Assembly (NCBI GenBank): GCA_003868215.1 | Contig: QWDQ01000034.1 | Location: 215,270-279,269 of the forward strand | DNA from: Pseudophaeomoniella oleicola | Taxonomy: Eukaryota; Ascomycota; Eurotiomycetes; Phaeomoniellales; Phaeomoniellaceae | DNA: 64,000 nt | Direction of reading: 5' to 3' | Shown: positions 23,162 to 34,823 of the stretch, piece by piece | How the letters are laid out: each line of letters begins with the position of its first letter | How positions within the stretch are numbered: the stretch's first letter is position 1 | The notes under the pieces: model-generated | Told to the model about the DNA's origin: nothing | Database searches by the model: none | The model's input: only the letters and a program-made list of their open reading frames with translations | Program-made: the position numbers and the translations under genes

Positions 23162-24514
23162 TCACATCCGGTCATCTCCGTTGATAGAAGGTGCAGCGCT
23201 TGAATCCGTTGAATTGAATCCACTGCCTGGATGGTTCAATACATCTTGAACGGCAACCTTAGGAACTGGCAGCTTCCGTTGCGTACCATCAGATCTTGAC
23301 ATGATGTCGGAAATGCTTGGTCCAGTGTATTGAGGCGGCTGAACTGGTAAGGCTGGGCCATCTGTAGACGGTTCCATCGGTGCTAGAGCAGGCGTGTGAG
23401 CTAATGAGAGATGTCTCAGTCCAGGAAGCTGGAGGTCACTGTGGCTGTGGCTGAAAGGTCGAAGACGGGGCGAGTGACCTGGCGTGGCTAGAGGGGTATG
23501 ATCTGGAGTAGGAGAGAGCGAGTCGTGCGAGAATGTCGGCGATGATGGCGCCGTCGAGTTTGGTGAGTTAGGCCTTGACCGCTTCACACGATGACCTTCG
23601 TCATGGTTCTCATGGGAATGTGATCGAGACATGTTGTGTGAGATCGCATATGCAGACAATGACGGAAGGCGGTTAGTAGTCGAGAACGGACTGCGATGGC
23701 TGAAGAGATGGTGCTGATATGGCGGCCTTGGTGGAGCAGAGAACGGGTAATCCTGCGTCCTCTCTACTTGTGATGCCGCAGTTGCGAGCATGTTGATATC
23801 CATGCCAGAGCGATCATCCAAACGTCCATAGGAACTCATACTCGATGGCGTACTTAGACCTGAGGGCGTGTGACTTGAGTAGGCCGAGTACGAATTGGGA
23901 GGTGAGACGTTAGGAGATCCCGTCTGAGAGACTGGCGCAGAACGAGGGATGGCCTTGGCTGGTGGTGGCATCATATGCGCTTGCGCCATGGCGTTCAGAT
24001 CGCCAGACAGGCCGGCGGCAACAGCAGCTGCAGCGACCTGATGCGCTTTATTGCTACGTCTTGAATTTGGGTTGCTGTGAATTCTTGAGTGTCGAGTCAA
24101 CTCGTCGGAACGGCTGAAACGTTTCGTGCATCCTGGAAAGGTACACGCATGTGGCTTTTCTCCCGTGTGAGTCCTGATATGCCGGGTTTGATGTTCTAAC
24201 CGGTGGAAAGCGCGGTCGCAAAGAGGGCATTTATATGGCCTCGGAAGATCTTGCGGTCGGTCCTCATGTTGTGACTGAGGGCCATTATTTAGCATGGGCG
24301 GTAATAGGCTGACGGCAGCCATATTGTCGTTGTCGTTGTCGTTATTGCTTGCGACGACGTTATTTGCCTGAGCCTGAGCTGACTGTGTGGGTAATGATGG
24401 TGCAGATGTGCCTGTGTTCTGGTTTGGATCATTTGCTGTCGACGACAGTGAGGTCGGAGAGGTCGTAGAGGTCGTAGAAGACACCACGGTAGGGTTGAGT
24501 AGATTGGACAACAT
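23162..24514 (-). CDS. creA: Carbon catabolite repressor CreA/Cre1
   Basis: Single exon of 450 aa. CreA is the Mig1-type C2H2 repressor that binds SYGGRG sites and silences genes for alternative carbon sources when glucose is present. Two zinc fingers lie at about 94-116 ([19 protein letters not shown]) and 122-146 ([21 protein letters not shown]), joined by the RTHTGEKP linker. Other hallmarks are the N-terminal SNLLNPT, the post-finger basic RRSNKAHQ and the C-terminal repression segment [30 protein letters not shown]. The N-terminus is Ser/Thr and Asn/Asp-repeat rich. Codon use shows nothing foreign. The gene is isolated, with 1.9 kb downstream and 5.9 kb upstream lacking other genes. Confidence 0.97.
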   Translation of the reverse strand: MLSNLLNPTVVSSTTSTTSPTSLSSTANDPNQNTGTSAPSLPTQSAQAQANNVVASNNDNDNDNMAAVSLLPPMLNNGPQSQHEDRPQDLPRPYKCPLCDRAFHRLEHQTRHIRTHTGEKPHACTFPGCTKRFSRSDELTRHSRIHSNPNSRRSNKAHQVAAAAVAAGLSGDLNAMAQAHMMPPPAKAIPRSAPVSQTGSPNVSPPNSYSAYSSHTPSGLSTPSSMSSYGRLDDRSGMDINMLATAASQVERTQDYPFSAPPRPPYQHHLFSHRSPFSTTNRLPSLSAYAISHNMSRSHSHENHDEGHRVKRSRPNSPNSTAPSSPTFSHDSLSPTPDHTPLATPGHSPRLRPFSHSHSDLQLPGLRHLSLAHTPALAPMEPSTDGPALPVQPPQYTGPSISDIMSRSDGTQRKLPVPKVAVQDVLNHPGSGFNSTDSSAAPSINGDDRM

Positions 24515-24575
24515 CGGAAGATATATGGATTTGCGAGCGGGAGAGGGGGGGGTTTAAGACGAAAATGTAAGGTAT

Positions 24576-24700
24576 CCGGGGGTGTGACCGAATTAATACC
24601 TGGGGGGGGCACCAGTGTATTGTAATGAGAATGAGAATGGCCGAAATGGCGTTTGCCTTGTGTGGGGAAATCGGGATTGTGTTGGAAAGTCAAACCGGGG
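24576..24700. promoter_or_regulatory. Cluster of CreA-type SYGGRG sites upstream of creA
   Basis: Four matches to SYGGRG on the plus strand, 62-186 bp upstream of the creA start codon: CCGGGG at 24576 and 24695, CTGGGG at 24600, GTGGGG at 24662. Fungal CreA is known to bind pairs of such sites and to autoregulate. The region is G-rich, so some matches could be chance. Confidence 0.45.
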
Positions 24701-25372
24701 TCAGTTTCGGCGTCTCAGGAAGACGAATAAGTTGGTAAGTTGGGAGATCAGAGGAAGAGACTTGACTGAATGGGGGGAGCGGCCTCGAGAAATGAGATTT
24801 GGGGGATTGATGAGGTAAGGTAAGTATTAAGAAATGATGACGAGAGCCCGCGTTAATGGGTGATTTGAGTAGGTTCGAAAAGTGAGGTGAAGAGGAAGTA
24901 GAAGTGGAAGGGGGGGCACGAAGGGGGGGGTATCATTAGGTGTCTCTTGTTCGTGATATGGGTGTCGCTCAGTAACTAGGCGCAATAGAAATTGAAGAGA
25001 GAAAGAGAAGAGAACAGTATAAGCCACTGGTCTCTCTCCCTCTGTCTGCTTCTCAAATCCTCAAAAGGCTTATTTCCAGTATGGAAGAATGTGGATGATG
25101 CACATTTGATTGGACGGGATGGCGTGGGATGACTGAGGCCTGGGTGTAATTTTGGGGGCCTTGTTCCTTTCTGTTGGCTGAATAAGAAAAAAAAAAAGAA
25201 ATAGGTTCAAATCAAGTCCCGGTGGTGTCAGGAAACTGATGCTGTTTGCGACGCAAGCCCTTCCGAATCAGGATCCCAAGGAATTTCTGTTCTGCCGAGA
25301 TTAAAGCGAATCGAATCGCCTTGTCTAAAATCTAGCCAAAAGTGTGGAGAGAAGAAGTACCATGTAACTTAC

Positions 25373-25392
25373 TACGTACTACGTAGTACGTA
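25373..25392. repeat. 20-bp perfect palindrome containing TACTACGTAGTA, copy 4
   Basis: The core at 25377-25388 is extended by matching TACG/CGTA arms. This is the longest palindrome of the series. Confidence 0.9.
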
Positions 25393-25824
25393 CTACGATA
25401 GTACATACTATCAACCACTGAAGGCTTGTCGGAAAGCGTATCGCCCATCTCTTCAGTGGCGAGATTTTGACACTTCGTATCGGGTATTGCGATACTCCAG
25501 GAACTACAGTATAAGTTCGTAGACTTGAAAGATTCAACGACTGACCCCCTCTGTCTCCAAGGTTGAAGGTCACAAGGAAGGTGAGGGAGTCAGTAGGACA
25601 ATCAACCTGATCATGCCAAACCATTAGGCCAGATCGTGATGCGGTCAAAAGGGGGATGATCGAAAATTAAAGAAGAGTGACGAAGAGTCCCATGCAAGAT
25701 AACGGCGACCTCTCTATCTCTGTGGGTGGGATATGAGGTCAACGTAGCTCACTGAAGGGAGTTCTTGGCTCGCTTGGGCAGTGCCTGAACGTATAAATGG
25801 CCCCCCCAGTAATTTATTGTAGCA

Positions 25825-25836
25825 TACTACGTAGTA
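25825..25836. repeat. Palindrome TACTACGTAGTA, copy 5
   Basis: Perfect 12-bp copy followed by GTAG. Confidence 0.9.
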
Positions 25837-26457
25837 GTAGAACCGACGTATCAGCTAGAATGAAAGAGTCGAGGCGTGTGGCTTGAGTATGTTGCGGCTG
25901 TGAGTATCAATTCGACCACACTATCAATACCTATGGTACGTAGTAGAATGGAGAAAGATGCGGGTATACATCAGACTGCTCCTGTCCGACTACTGTAGCT
26001 GGTCTGGCTCTTGCACGTTTCGCATTCGTCAAATATCATCGTCTTATTGGTTTCATTCCATAGGCATTCCTCTGGTCCTTCTATTTGCTTTTTACCCCCA
26101 AGGTAAGAGTGCTCGAACTGAACATAAGAAGAAGTTATAGCCAACAGAGGGTTGATTGAAACCAAAATCTGCAAGGACAGCTATGTCTGATGTGCCTCTA
26201 AGGCTTACTAGTACAGTACCCAACCTTGCCTACCCCAAGATCTTTTGGCCTTAGTAGTTGACATCTGGCCTTGATCCAGCACTGATACCGATGACTCTCC
26301 CATAGTCTACTAAGATAGGTGAAGAAAATCCAACTTCGGCCTGATTCCACATCGCCTTTTCCTCCGCATTACCCAAAGGGAAGATCGCCGCTCCAGAGAA
26401 GAATGGAGCCGAGACTGTGGGGCGTGCTATATTAAAATCATACCTGCGACGTTACTG

Positions 26458-26469
26458 TGGTACGTACCA
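26458..26469. repeat. Palindrome TGGTACGTACCA
   Basis: Perfect 12-bp palindrome sharing the TACGTA core. Confidence 0.85.
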
Positions 26470-26806
26470 TAGTTAAGTTACCATGGAGTTCACCAACTAC
26501 GGAAACGTATGGTGTAATCATTCTTCTGTATTCTAGAATACCGTATTATCCCGTTCATTTCTCCGGTCGGCCTTTCTCGGTGTCATACTTTATGGGCGGC
26601 CAGGGCGGTCTCAGTGCGGAGAGAGGGTCTTGTCACAGAGTGTAAAACAGTTACCTTGCATTACTAGGCGTACTGGATGCCGGATGCGAGATACTGTACC
26701 GTCAAGATAAGGAAGTGAGGCAGCTTGTTGACTGACTAGAAGCACCGAAACAACAATCCAAGTAAATCCGAGCCACTCAAACGAATCTCTCTTCAAATGC
26801 AACATC

Positions 26807-26824
26807 CCCATTCCCATTCCCATC
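26807..26824. repeat. (CCCATT) tandem run
   Basis: Two exact and one near copy of CCCATT/CCCATC. Confidence 0.75.
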
Positions 26825-29800
26825 CCCATACTCCCTGAACATGTATGAAACAGGTGATGTATACGATCCCTGTCCCATCTGTCTCCCTCCATATGAACCT
26901 TCCCCCCCCAGTTAAGCGACAGTTGATTCGCAAATAGGTCAGATACGTGTCCAAGGAGTGTGTGACTGACCTTAACTCCTGACTCGTAAGATCTCATGCC
27001 TGTTCTGAGAAAGAGACTCCCGCTGACTTGTCTTGACGATGATCGATCCGGATATCACCTCAAGAAAGGTGACGGTGCTTATGGCGGGGCCGGAGCTGAG
27101 CGCCTCCGCTTACTGCAACTGGCGTTTGCAAAAAGTGGTACGTTCCATCAAGGCACGATCATATATAATTTAGTGCATGGTAATACAGTTGAGTAAGATA
27201 GTTCCACTGAATAGACATGCGAGCGAAAAGAACAGAAAGCTCCGGTCAGCTTGACTTGTAAATGAAGCCACCAACTGTGATGAATCATGACTTAGCTGCT
27301 CCGTGATCCTAGTGTGTACAGGATATCCTGCACCGTCCACATCATGAAGGATGGTAGGACTGGCATGCTCTACTTCTCTCTACTTTCACATGCCAGCCAG
27401 AAGAAAAGGAAATACCAAAGGCAACCAACGGGAAAGCATGTGCTTGTGGACATCCCGCAGTATGTAATGAGACGAGGATCACGAATCTGTACTGCATACT
27501 GGATGATAGAAGGGCGGGCGGAGGTTTCGGCGGTATTCTTCAAAGGCGGAGAACAATACTCTACTTTGTGCCGATACAGTAATTACTGGACGTGGTCCTT
27601 CGTATTATTGAACCCTTTTCTTTTTGTCTGGGCGCCTAAGATGCCTATCCTGGGCAAGAGCGATAGGGATTAAGAAGCCAGTCAAGCCAGTCAAGCCCCC
27701 AAGGCCCCCCCAGACGCAAGGCCACGCAACGAGCTCGGCAAGGCGCTAGGCACCACGCAAAAAGAAGAGGAAGAAGACCCACTGTGGGATGACCGACCGA
27801 ACTGGAGTAAAGTCAACGAAAATCAATCGGAATGATGACTGCTTTGTTCCTCTCTGACCCTTCGATATAAGAGGCGAGGAGGTGACTAACCATAAAAGCC
27901 TTCCCAAGTGTCACGGCCTCTCTCTCGGTGCTTCTTTACGGGCCTTTTCCGCTCCCCTCGATGTACTTTCCCACCGAGATCGCCGAGTGAGGGACATTCA
28001 CCGTTCTTTCTCCTTCTATCCGAACGTTGTGTCGTGACTTGGCGAGTTGGTTTACCCAGGTTGACGTACAACGAACATGTGTCGAGTTCCGCTGGCGATC
28101 AAATTTCTTGGTCCTACCCCTGAGGCGGCATTACGTTGCCTGATCTACTACGGCGATGTTGTGCTCGACGCGAGGCTATGAAGATCGACCTTGCATGATA
28201 TGTGACAAGAGCCATACTGTGTGCTTCTGCTAAGGGTTGGGGTTACCAACACCTTTCTCTGATCCTTTACTCCACTTCGAGTGAGGATTGCCTCGTTGTC
28301 GACTGTGCTCTCGACAAGCACTCGTGGATAAACAAGCTCCAGCAATACAGGGTATTATCCAATGCTTCGCTTCGTGATTGTCTGGTGGTTATGGATCCGC
28401 AGGGACATTTGTTACTATGTTATGCGACACAAGTATCCGTTCATTGCTTTCGTAAAGTAAAGTACTTTCATTCGCGGAGAATCCGGGGTTATTCACTCGG
28501 TAGCTCAAGTATCATGCAAATGAGCAAAATTACCTCTCGGTAAAAGGGCCTTGCTTGCTGACAGGGGTTTCGCTTATCCTGATTATTTCAAGAAGACCAC
28601 GATCGTGCTTATGACTGCTTCTATCGTGGGATTGGTATGAGCATGAATCAAGAACACTCTGGCATGTTGATCGCTCAGGTAACTTACCGCCCAGTACATT
28701 TCCCGTCCAGACTTACCGTCGAGCCGTCATCTCGGTGGTACTTCTTCGTCCACCGAAGTTGGGAGAGCTAGGAAGTACCCTATTGTGGAGCCCCGACCGC
28801 TGTAGTTGAGTCCTAAAGACGGCGAGACGGTTCGATAGTTGGCGAAGCTGTATTTTATCCCAGATGGTGTAGGGTAGATAGGTAAATATCGCAACGAGCG
28901 CTTCGGATAAAATAGAGATTGAAATGTCTCGCGTCCTACCTGTGGGTATCTCCATGAGTCTGGGGTCGACCAGACTCTCATCACGCGGCTTCGCACACAT
29001 GCTAGACCTCGGGCCACTAGGCAGGCACAATCTCAAATACAAAAGTAAATAGTCAAGAGATGGGTCATCGGTTGTATCTACATAGTACTGCGTAGCATAT
29101 GACATTCCTCCTTGTTTCCATGGGTGGTCACAGGGATCCATAAATGGCTGACATGCGGGGGTCCCTAATTACATGGGATAACGTGGGGTGTTTGAAATAG
29201 TAGACAACTTTGGGGGGTTATAACTAACTACCTTACCTACCTTAGATGCCTGCGGTATCTGGGGGCCGAGGAGCATCAAGAAGCTGAAAGGAGGCTAGAC
29301 TGCTGCAAAAGACTGCAGAGCCAGTGTTAGATCAAGCCGAACACATCGTGCATCGAGTCCACGTTGTTCTAGATCGATTCTTAAAAGAAAGTACACAATT
29401 CTCCCGGAGTTCGGCAAACGTGGTATACATGGACCAGAGTTGGAAGGACTGTTGAAAGGGAATGATAGGCAAGCCTTGAAATAGGTGAAGTGAGGTGAAG
29501 GTTGATGAATTTCAATGCTAGGATGTATCACTGCCACTTGACGGGTCCGTGATTCTCTGGAGGACGGGCCTGAAAATGTCTCCTGGAATACAGTAGCAAG
29601 ACTCTGAATGGACTTGGAAAGCACTCGAAGTCAGTTGTGGTATTTAGTCCATATCGTCACGGGTTCGAGGGTAGTGGATGTGCTGTACCTTGTGATACTC
29701 GTAGGAGAGACATGATTGAGAATAGTCCACCACACTCTTCCATGTAAGGCACGGTAGGGTGTGAGTATGCATCTCATTCTAGACGAGGTCACGGTGCACG

Positions 29801-30383
29801 ATATTCACTTCTTGCATCCATAATGCTACCTATCTGAACTGTCGTTTGACTGTTGTGCTCGGTACGCACCTCCCAACAAGGTCAGATCATAAGAGACATG
29901 CCATGATTACTTTTGCGGAGTCGATAACCAGCGAGAGAGACATGGCAAAGTCTCTACTACGCCGTAAAATCTAGAGCTGTGGGATCCCTGTCTCTCTGGT
30001 TCAATGACTGCGATAGTTGATAGGTGGGATATGTCAATGAAGTTGCCTTTAGATGAGCTTGAATTTATGTAACGTAGTAAACAATTAACTTATGCAGGGG
30101 TTCGGCAAGTCGGAGTTGGGCGCTCCGTCTGGGGAACGCGTCGAGGAAAAGGAGCGATGACGCTGTTAATGCTGAAGTTATGTCATGCGTTGTGCGTTAT
30201 GCGTTATCCGTAATGCTTTGCGTTTTATCGCCTCGAGGACTTTCGTTATCATCGGCAGTAACAAGTGAGCCTTTTGGATGATATCGCTGCTCCTCTCAGA
30301 CCAATGTCCCTTAAAACATCATGTGAGCTTCTTGCTTTTTGCTTACCTGATTCATTTTTATTTTGAACTGCAATCAGTCGATA

Positions 30384-31267
30384 ATGCCGCCGTCTCGTCC
30401 TCGTCCCAATGTCGACGATAGTCGCTCAGAAACCTCGAATACCAATGCTGCGAAAGATCGTCATGGAGTCATCAATTCACATCTGGCAGGAGCAACAAAG
30501 GGGAAACGTATGGCGCATAGTTCTACCGCGCTTTCACATAGTAAAGCGACATCTGCTCCGAATGGCGCCGCTGCAGCCGCCGCCGATGCTGGCTCTGTAG
30601 CCGCTGATTCAGATGTACCGAGGGTGAGGATTACTTCCATTAATTATGTTGTCAATTGAGCCCGAACTGCATCGGGGCATCTCATATTCTAAGAGTCATT
30701 CCTCTTGCCCAATTCGTTGTGTTGCTCGTGCGCTGTGCCACCACCACGCTGCAGCTTGTGACTGGCACTCCTATGGAAACATTCTATGATTGAACGTCTA
30801 CTGACGACTCGATGATTTTACAGATAACATGGTCTTCTCTCTCACTCCCAGTACTACATTCGTATCGCCACGACTATAAACTTCCAACTCCAGCCGCATA
30901 CACAAATCCTCACGCACAACATATCCTTTCATATGGGATTGGCACTCGTTCTCCCTCGTCGATCGCTACCAAACGTGCAACCCGAGCCGCTCGGAAAACC
31001 AATGGCGTTACTACAAATGGCATTTCCAAAGACAAGGACAAAGACAAGAACTACGGACGGATACCCAAAGAGCAGCTAGCCAACAATGTTCGCAAACACT
31101 TCAACAATCTCGCAGTCAGCGAAGGTGAGGTCATCGCGAAGTTTAGGTATGTTGTCAGGATGGGGGGATTACCAGATACTGTATACACTCCCAGAGGTGG
31201 CACGGGACTCGGTGGTGTCCCAGCAGGAGGTGGAGAAAGGGAGTTCCGGTCAAGATTCCATCCTTGA
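30384..31267 (+). CDS. Sap30-like Sin3-HDAC complex subunit
   Basis: Exons are 30384-30623 and 30824-31267, giving 227 aa. The 200-nt intron (GTGAGG...TTTACAG) is long for this genome but keeps phase 0. Sap30 proteins bridge Sin3 and the Rpd3 histone deacetylase. Recognised stretches are ITWSSLSLPVLHSYRHDYKL, PTPAAYTNPHAQHILSYGIG and the LANNVRKHFNNLAVSEGEVI helix pair, which match the Sin3-binding region of fungal Sap30. The N-terminus is low complexity. Before the usual terminal phrase (here REFRSRFHP) sits a Gly/Pro-rich insert of about 26 residues. I kept it as coding because no good donor site lies there. Confidence 0.75.
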
Positions 31268-31634
31268 TCTGTTACGAAACTTCCTATGCAATACGAGGGC
31301 AATTGTATATCTGAACGACATTCATGCTGGGAGTTTGGCCTGTGGGATCCTCGTTGGGCAGGCATTACTGCATTAGGCGTTTATGGGTAACGAAGGTGAT
31401 AGAAAGATCTATACCGTCATCTGGATTTATACGGGCAGTTTTCGGTTGTTGGTGCACACGATTGCGTGAAGGATGGTATGTGTAGTATCTAAATCAATGT
31501 ACACGTTATTTAAAGTAGAGGTTCTGATAGATGCTGCAGACCCGCGACAGAGGTTTGAGCGAGAAAGCTTTGTTCACGTAGTTACCTCGAATGATGTAAC
31601 AAAAACCCATGCATTCAGACTATTCATATCTGAT
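31268..31634. other. Convergent spacer
   Basis: 367 bp between the 3' ends of the Sap30-like gene and alg10. No feature. Confidence 0.4.
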
Positions 31635-33402
31635 TTACCACATAAATCTTTGTACCTTCCCCGGCTCTTGAGGCCACTGAAAGCCCTTGTACAGAAACAT
31701 ATACCCGGTCACCGCGTTGATGAGCAAGTACCAGATCGTCTCGACGTAAAGTCGATAATCGGCATGCGGTAACATGCTCCTCCCCAACGCCTTTGGGTTC
31801 TTCCTGCCTGCGGTGGTGGTGTCAGCGGCGAGGGCGGGGACGTGCATGCGCCAGATTACCCATGGGATGAGGAAATAGCGGGGTTCGACTAGGGGGGCTG
31901 TGATGAGGGAGAGGGTCGTTGAGACGAGCCAGATGAGCACGAAGCTCAGGTAGACGGGTTGAGGACTCTGGGATTCCGCTTGGCTGCGTGGTGTCTGCTT
32001 TGGGGCGGCGGCAGCGACGGTGGTGGCGATGGCTTCTTTGGGTGATACTCCGTGGGTCCGTCTCATGCTGCCCATGGCTGTGATTGTTGGCCATGCACAG
32101 AAGAAATATACCGGAACTGCTGCCAACTTGATCCAGGGGTGGCGTAGGAGTATTCGGAACACGTAGAATACGTAGTGGCGGTTATCCGCGAGGGTGAAAG
32201 GATGGACTGTGGTGTTGAACTTTGCAGCAGCTGCCATGATTCCCAGGAAGGCTATGACAACGAGGATCCGTGGCAGTCGAGAGATAGTCGACTCGTGACG
32301 TACAGCTTCTGGGAGGTACGCTCGTGGAATGACTGCGTTGAGGATATATGGGACCAGTAACGGCCAGGAGAAGAAGGCAACGTACGTCCAGATATATAGC
32401 ATCTGTGGTAGGTGTAGGGACGCAACATGATTATCTTTATCTCCTTAGAAAGGGTCAGTAGAAGCCGCTAAGATCGGGAACCTCGCTTACCAAGAACGAC
32501 GCCTCCATTCAAGAGCACGAAGACACCGAAGAGTGTGAGTAAACCGACATATGGCAGAAGCTGTCGAACGGCTCGTTGAAAGTCTCGTAAGGTTGCAACA
32601 GCAAGCGATAAGATGAGATATATGATATCTATGGCGTCAGCTAGTCTAGGGGCCTTATGGGGAGCACTATACCTTCTATCTGTGCTTCCGCAATGGGAAC
32701 ATCATGTATAGTATGATCATTCCATGCTATCGTAAGAACATCCTGGAGGCCTGCGTTCCTCATAGCTTGCCTGGGAAAACTTTGACTCAACCGTAGGGCC
32801 CCCAAGAAGACTGCTACCCAAAAAATGTTCGTTTGCCGTGCTGCCAAAGCCAAGATCCCCCAGAACAGTAGAATAACCAGTCGCAGACTCGAACCTCTTC
32901 CATCGCCCACGGAACAATGCTCGTGATAGGTCTCCAACACCGTGTAGAGGGAGAAGAGATCCGTATAGTACAAGCCGGAGAAGAAGAACAACACGGGGAA
33001 GAGGCAGATGTTCACAGTGGTATGGATCTTCCATGCCTTGTTGCTGCCCGTGGTCTGCCCTTGCAAACGACCCAGGAGCTTAAGAATGACAAACGGTATA
33101 CACAGGAGCAGAAGCAAAGCGTTCTCAATTCTCAGGGTGCTCGCGCTCACAACGATGTCGCCCTTGACCAGGGTGGCAACCTTTGATAGGATCCATGAAT
33201 AGACATAGAGTGCCGGAGGCGTAGTGATTTTGGGGTCCCATTTCGACCACTCTCCTCGCCAGTATGTCAATGCTTGGCCAACATGAAATACCTCGTCGAG
33301 GTAGGGTTCTAGGACTTCACGGTCGACCAACACCAACCAAGCAAGAACGAAAGGTAACAGTATCGCGGACGCGACGATTGTTTGGTGCAGTAGCGACGGC
33401 AT
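31635..33402 (-). CDS. alg10: Dol-P-Glc:Glc2Man9GlcNAc2-PP-Dol alpha-1,2-glucosyltransferase Alg10
   Basis: Exons on the minus strand are 33402-32673, 32628-32491 and 32443-31635, giving 558 aa. The two introns are 44 and 47 nt, and the exons join in frame. Alg10 (Die2) adds the terminal glucose to the lipid-linked N-glycan precursor in the ER lumen. The N-terminal luminal signature is YLDEVFHVGQALTYWRG followed by WDPKITTPPALY. The rest is a series of hydrophobic segments. LGDKDNHVASLHLPQMLYIW across the last junction matches the family HxxxxHxPQ block. The C-terminus RYFLIPWVIWRMH and the final NAVTGYMFLYKGFQWP are also conserved. It shares a 298-bp divergent promoter with psf2. Confidence 0.92.
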
Positions 33403-33700
33403 GACCTACATCACCACCTCTTGCCCCTGACGCTATCTGGCCGTCTGAAGTAGTCACAAATCTGTCTTGATCCCGAAACGGGAATTGCGTCTCTCCAAAA
33501 CGCGTCCCCACCAAGGGTCGCGATTTCGTGGGGTTTCTTTTACAACCACAATGCCATTCTTCTTAATTAGAATGCTCTTATCCTGTTCATATTATATTCA
33601 CTGTGATCTAGAGATGCACTGAAGCATCCCAGCATGCTCTTGAGGGAAAGCTCGTTGCAGCCATGAAGCTCAGTAAAAGGTCCTCTGCAAATATACGACA
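33403..33700. promoter_or_regulatory. Divergent promoter, alg10 / psf2
   Basis: 298 bp between divergent start codons. An AT-rich stretch lies near 33550-33610. No named element identified. Confidence 0.35.
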
Positions 33701-34517
33701 ATGGCATTCCCTCTGCCACCGGGGCTCACCCCACCTGAGATCGCCTTCTTATGCGAAATGGAACTCGTGACCGTGATTCCCCGTCAGAGATTAGAGAGAT
33801 TGGATTTATTGGGGGTGAGAGACACCCGCTTGACTTTATCCAAGCTTCCCTACGCATACCCATCGACTTCTCTATCTAACACCAGGCGATGCTTAGGGTC
33901 CTACCAAACCCCTGTTCCCAGCGCAACGCGCTGTCCTTCCCCTCTGGCTTGCAATGCTTCTTAAACGCCAACGTCGTGCCAATATCCTCGCCCCTCCTTG
34001 GTTACACCCTGACGCTCTTTCGTATTTGGTCACCTTGGAAACGGACAACTTCACCGAATCCTTCGCTCCAGCTCCCGTACCAACGGCACCGTCGACTGCA
34101 CGCTCTCATCCCTCTTTCATTCCCTCCGCGCCATTCTTAAATTCTGCTACAGCCGAATCTTCTCAAGAGGGTCTCCCATATCATTGGCTCGAGATTGGAG
34201 AGTTGCTGCTTGATGCTGCGGCAGATGACCTCGTGGAACCAGATTCTATTCGGAGGCTGCTGAGAGATCTGCGGGAAGCTCGCATGGCAAAGATGAGGAG
34301 GGGCGTGGAAGTGCTGAGTGGCGAAGGCGAAGGGGTCAGGTTGGATGGGGTCGGGGCAATGGAGGTTGCTGAGGGAAGAGGATTCATCGCCGGTGTTGTC
34401 GACGGGCTGAGAAAAATCGGCATGAGTAAAGAAATAGCTAGACGAGAAAGGGAGGCGGAAGAACGAGAGAACGCTTACAGGAATACTCAGGATGAAGATG
34501 ACGACATGGAGTTATGA
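33701..34517 (+). CDS. psf2: GINS complex subunit Psf2
   Basis: Exons are 33701-33814 and 33897-34517, giving 244 aa. The 82-nt intron sits at the conserved LLGGP joint. GINS (Sld5-Psf1-Psf2-Psf3) joins Cdc45 and Mcm2-7 in the replicative helicase. Recognised: [20 protein letters not shown], then [36 protein letters not shown] and [18 protein letters not shown]. An Ala/Pro/Ser-rich insertion is present at about 95-120. The C-terminal segment after residue 190 is charged and longer than in yeast. Confidence 0.93.
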
Positions 34518-34823
34518 AAAGACTATTAGTCAAAGACACGGCAGATGAGGCTGAGGGCTGCAGCAACGATCCGCGAGCTAACGACGCTTGGAGCCACCGA
34601 ACCCTGTTACATATTCAAACAGCTTTCCCTTTGGACTGGACATCAAGGAACATCACCCGCAACGTCCAGACAATTGCACATGGAATGATATCAGCATATA
34701 ATTGAATGGAATCATATTTGCATTGGGAGTCCTTGGGCCCCAGGAACTTTACACAGAGCGGGACGAACCATTTAAGCTGAATAAGGCAAGACCAATATGG
34801 TCAGCGATGCGTTAAAATACAAC
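34518..34823. other. Convergent spacer
   Basis: 306 bp between psf2 and the Cue1-like gene. Nothing recognised. Confidence 0.4.

Larger units (their letters stand above)
24515..30383. other. Gene-poor 5.9-kb region between creA and the Sap30-like gene
   Basis: No ORF in six frames resembles a known family or splices into one. The longest is 142 codons on the minus strand (29141-28713). It presumably contains the creA promoter and a long 5' UTR on its left side and the Sap30-like promoter on its right. It holds two TACTACGTAGTA palindromes and the palindrome TGGTACGTACCA at 26458-26469. Long noncoding transcripts are possible but not visible from sequence. Confidence 0.55.

Noticed and set aside
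27314-27673. 119-codon plus-strand ORF
   Set aside because: Composition and lack of homology features look random. No plausible exons nearby.
28713-29141. 142-codon minus-strand ORF, longest in the creA upstream region
   Set aside because: No recognisable motif, and an overlapping ORF of similar quality in another frame suggests chance.
34181-34423. 80-codon ORF antisense to psf2
   Set aside because: Shadow of the psf2 coding frame.
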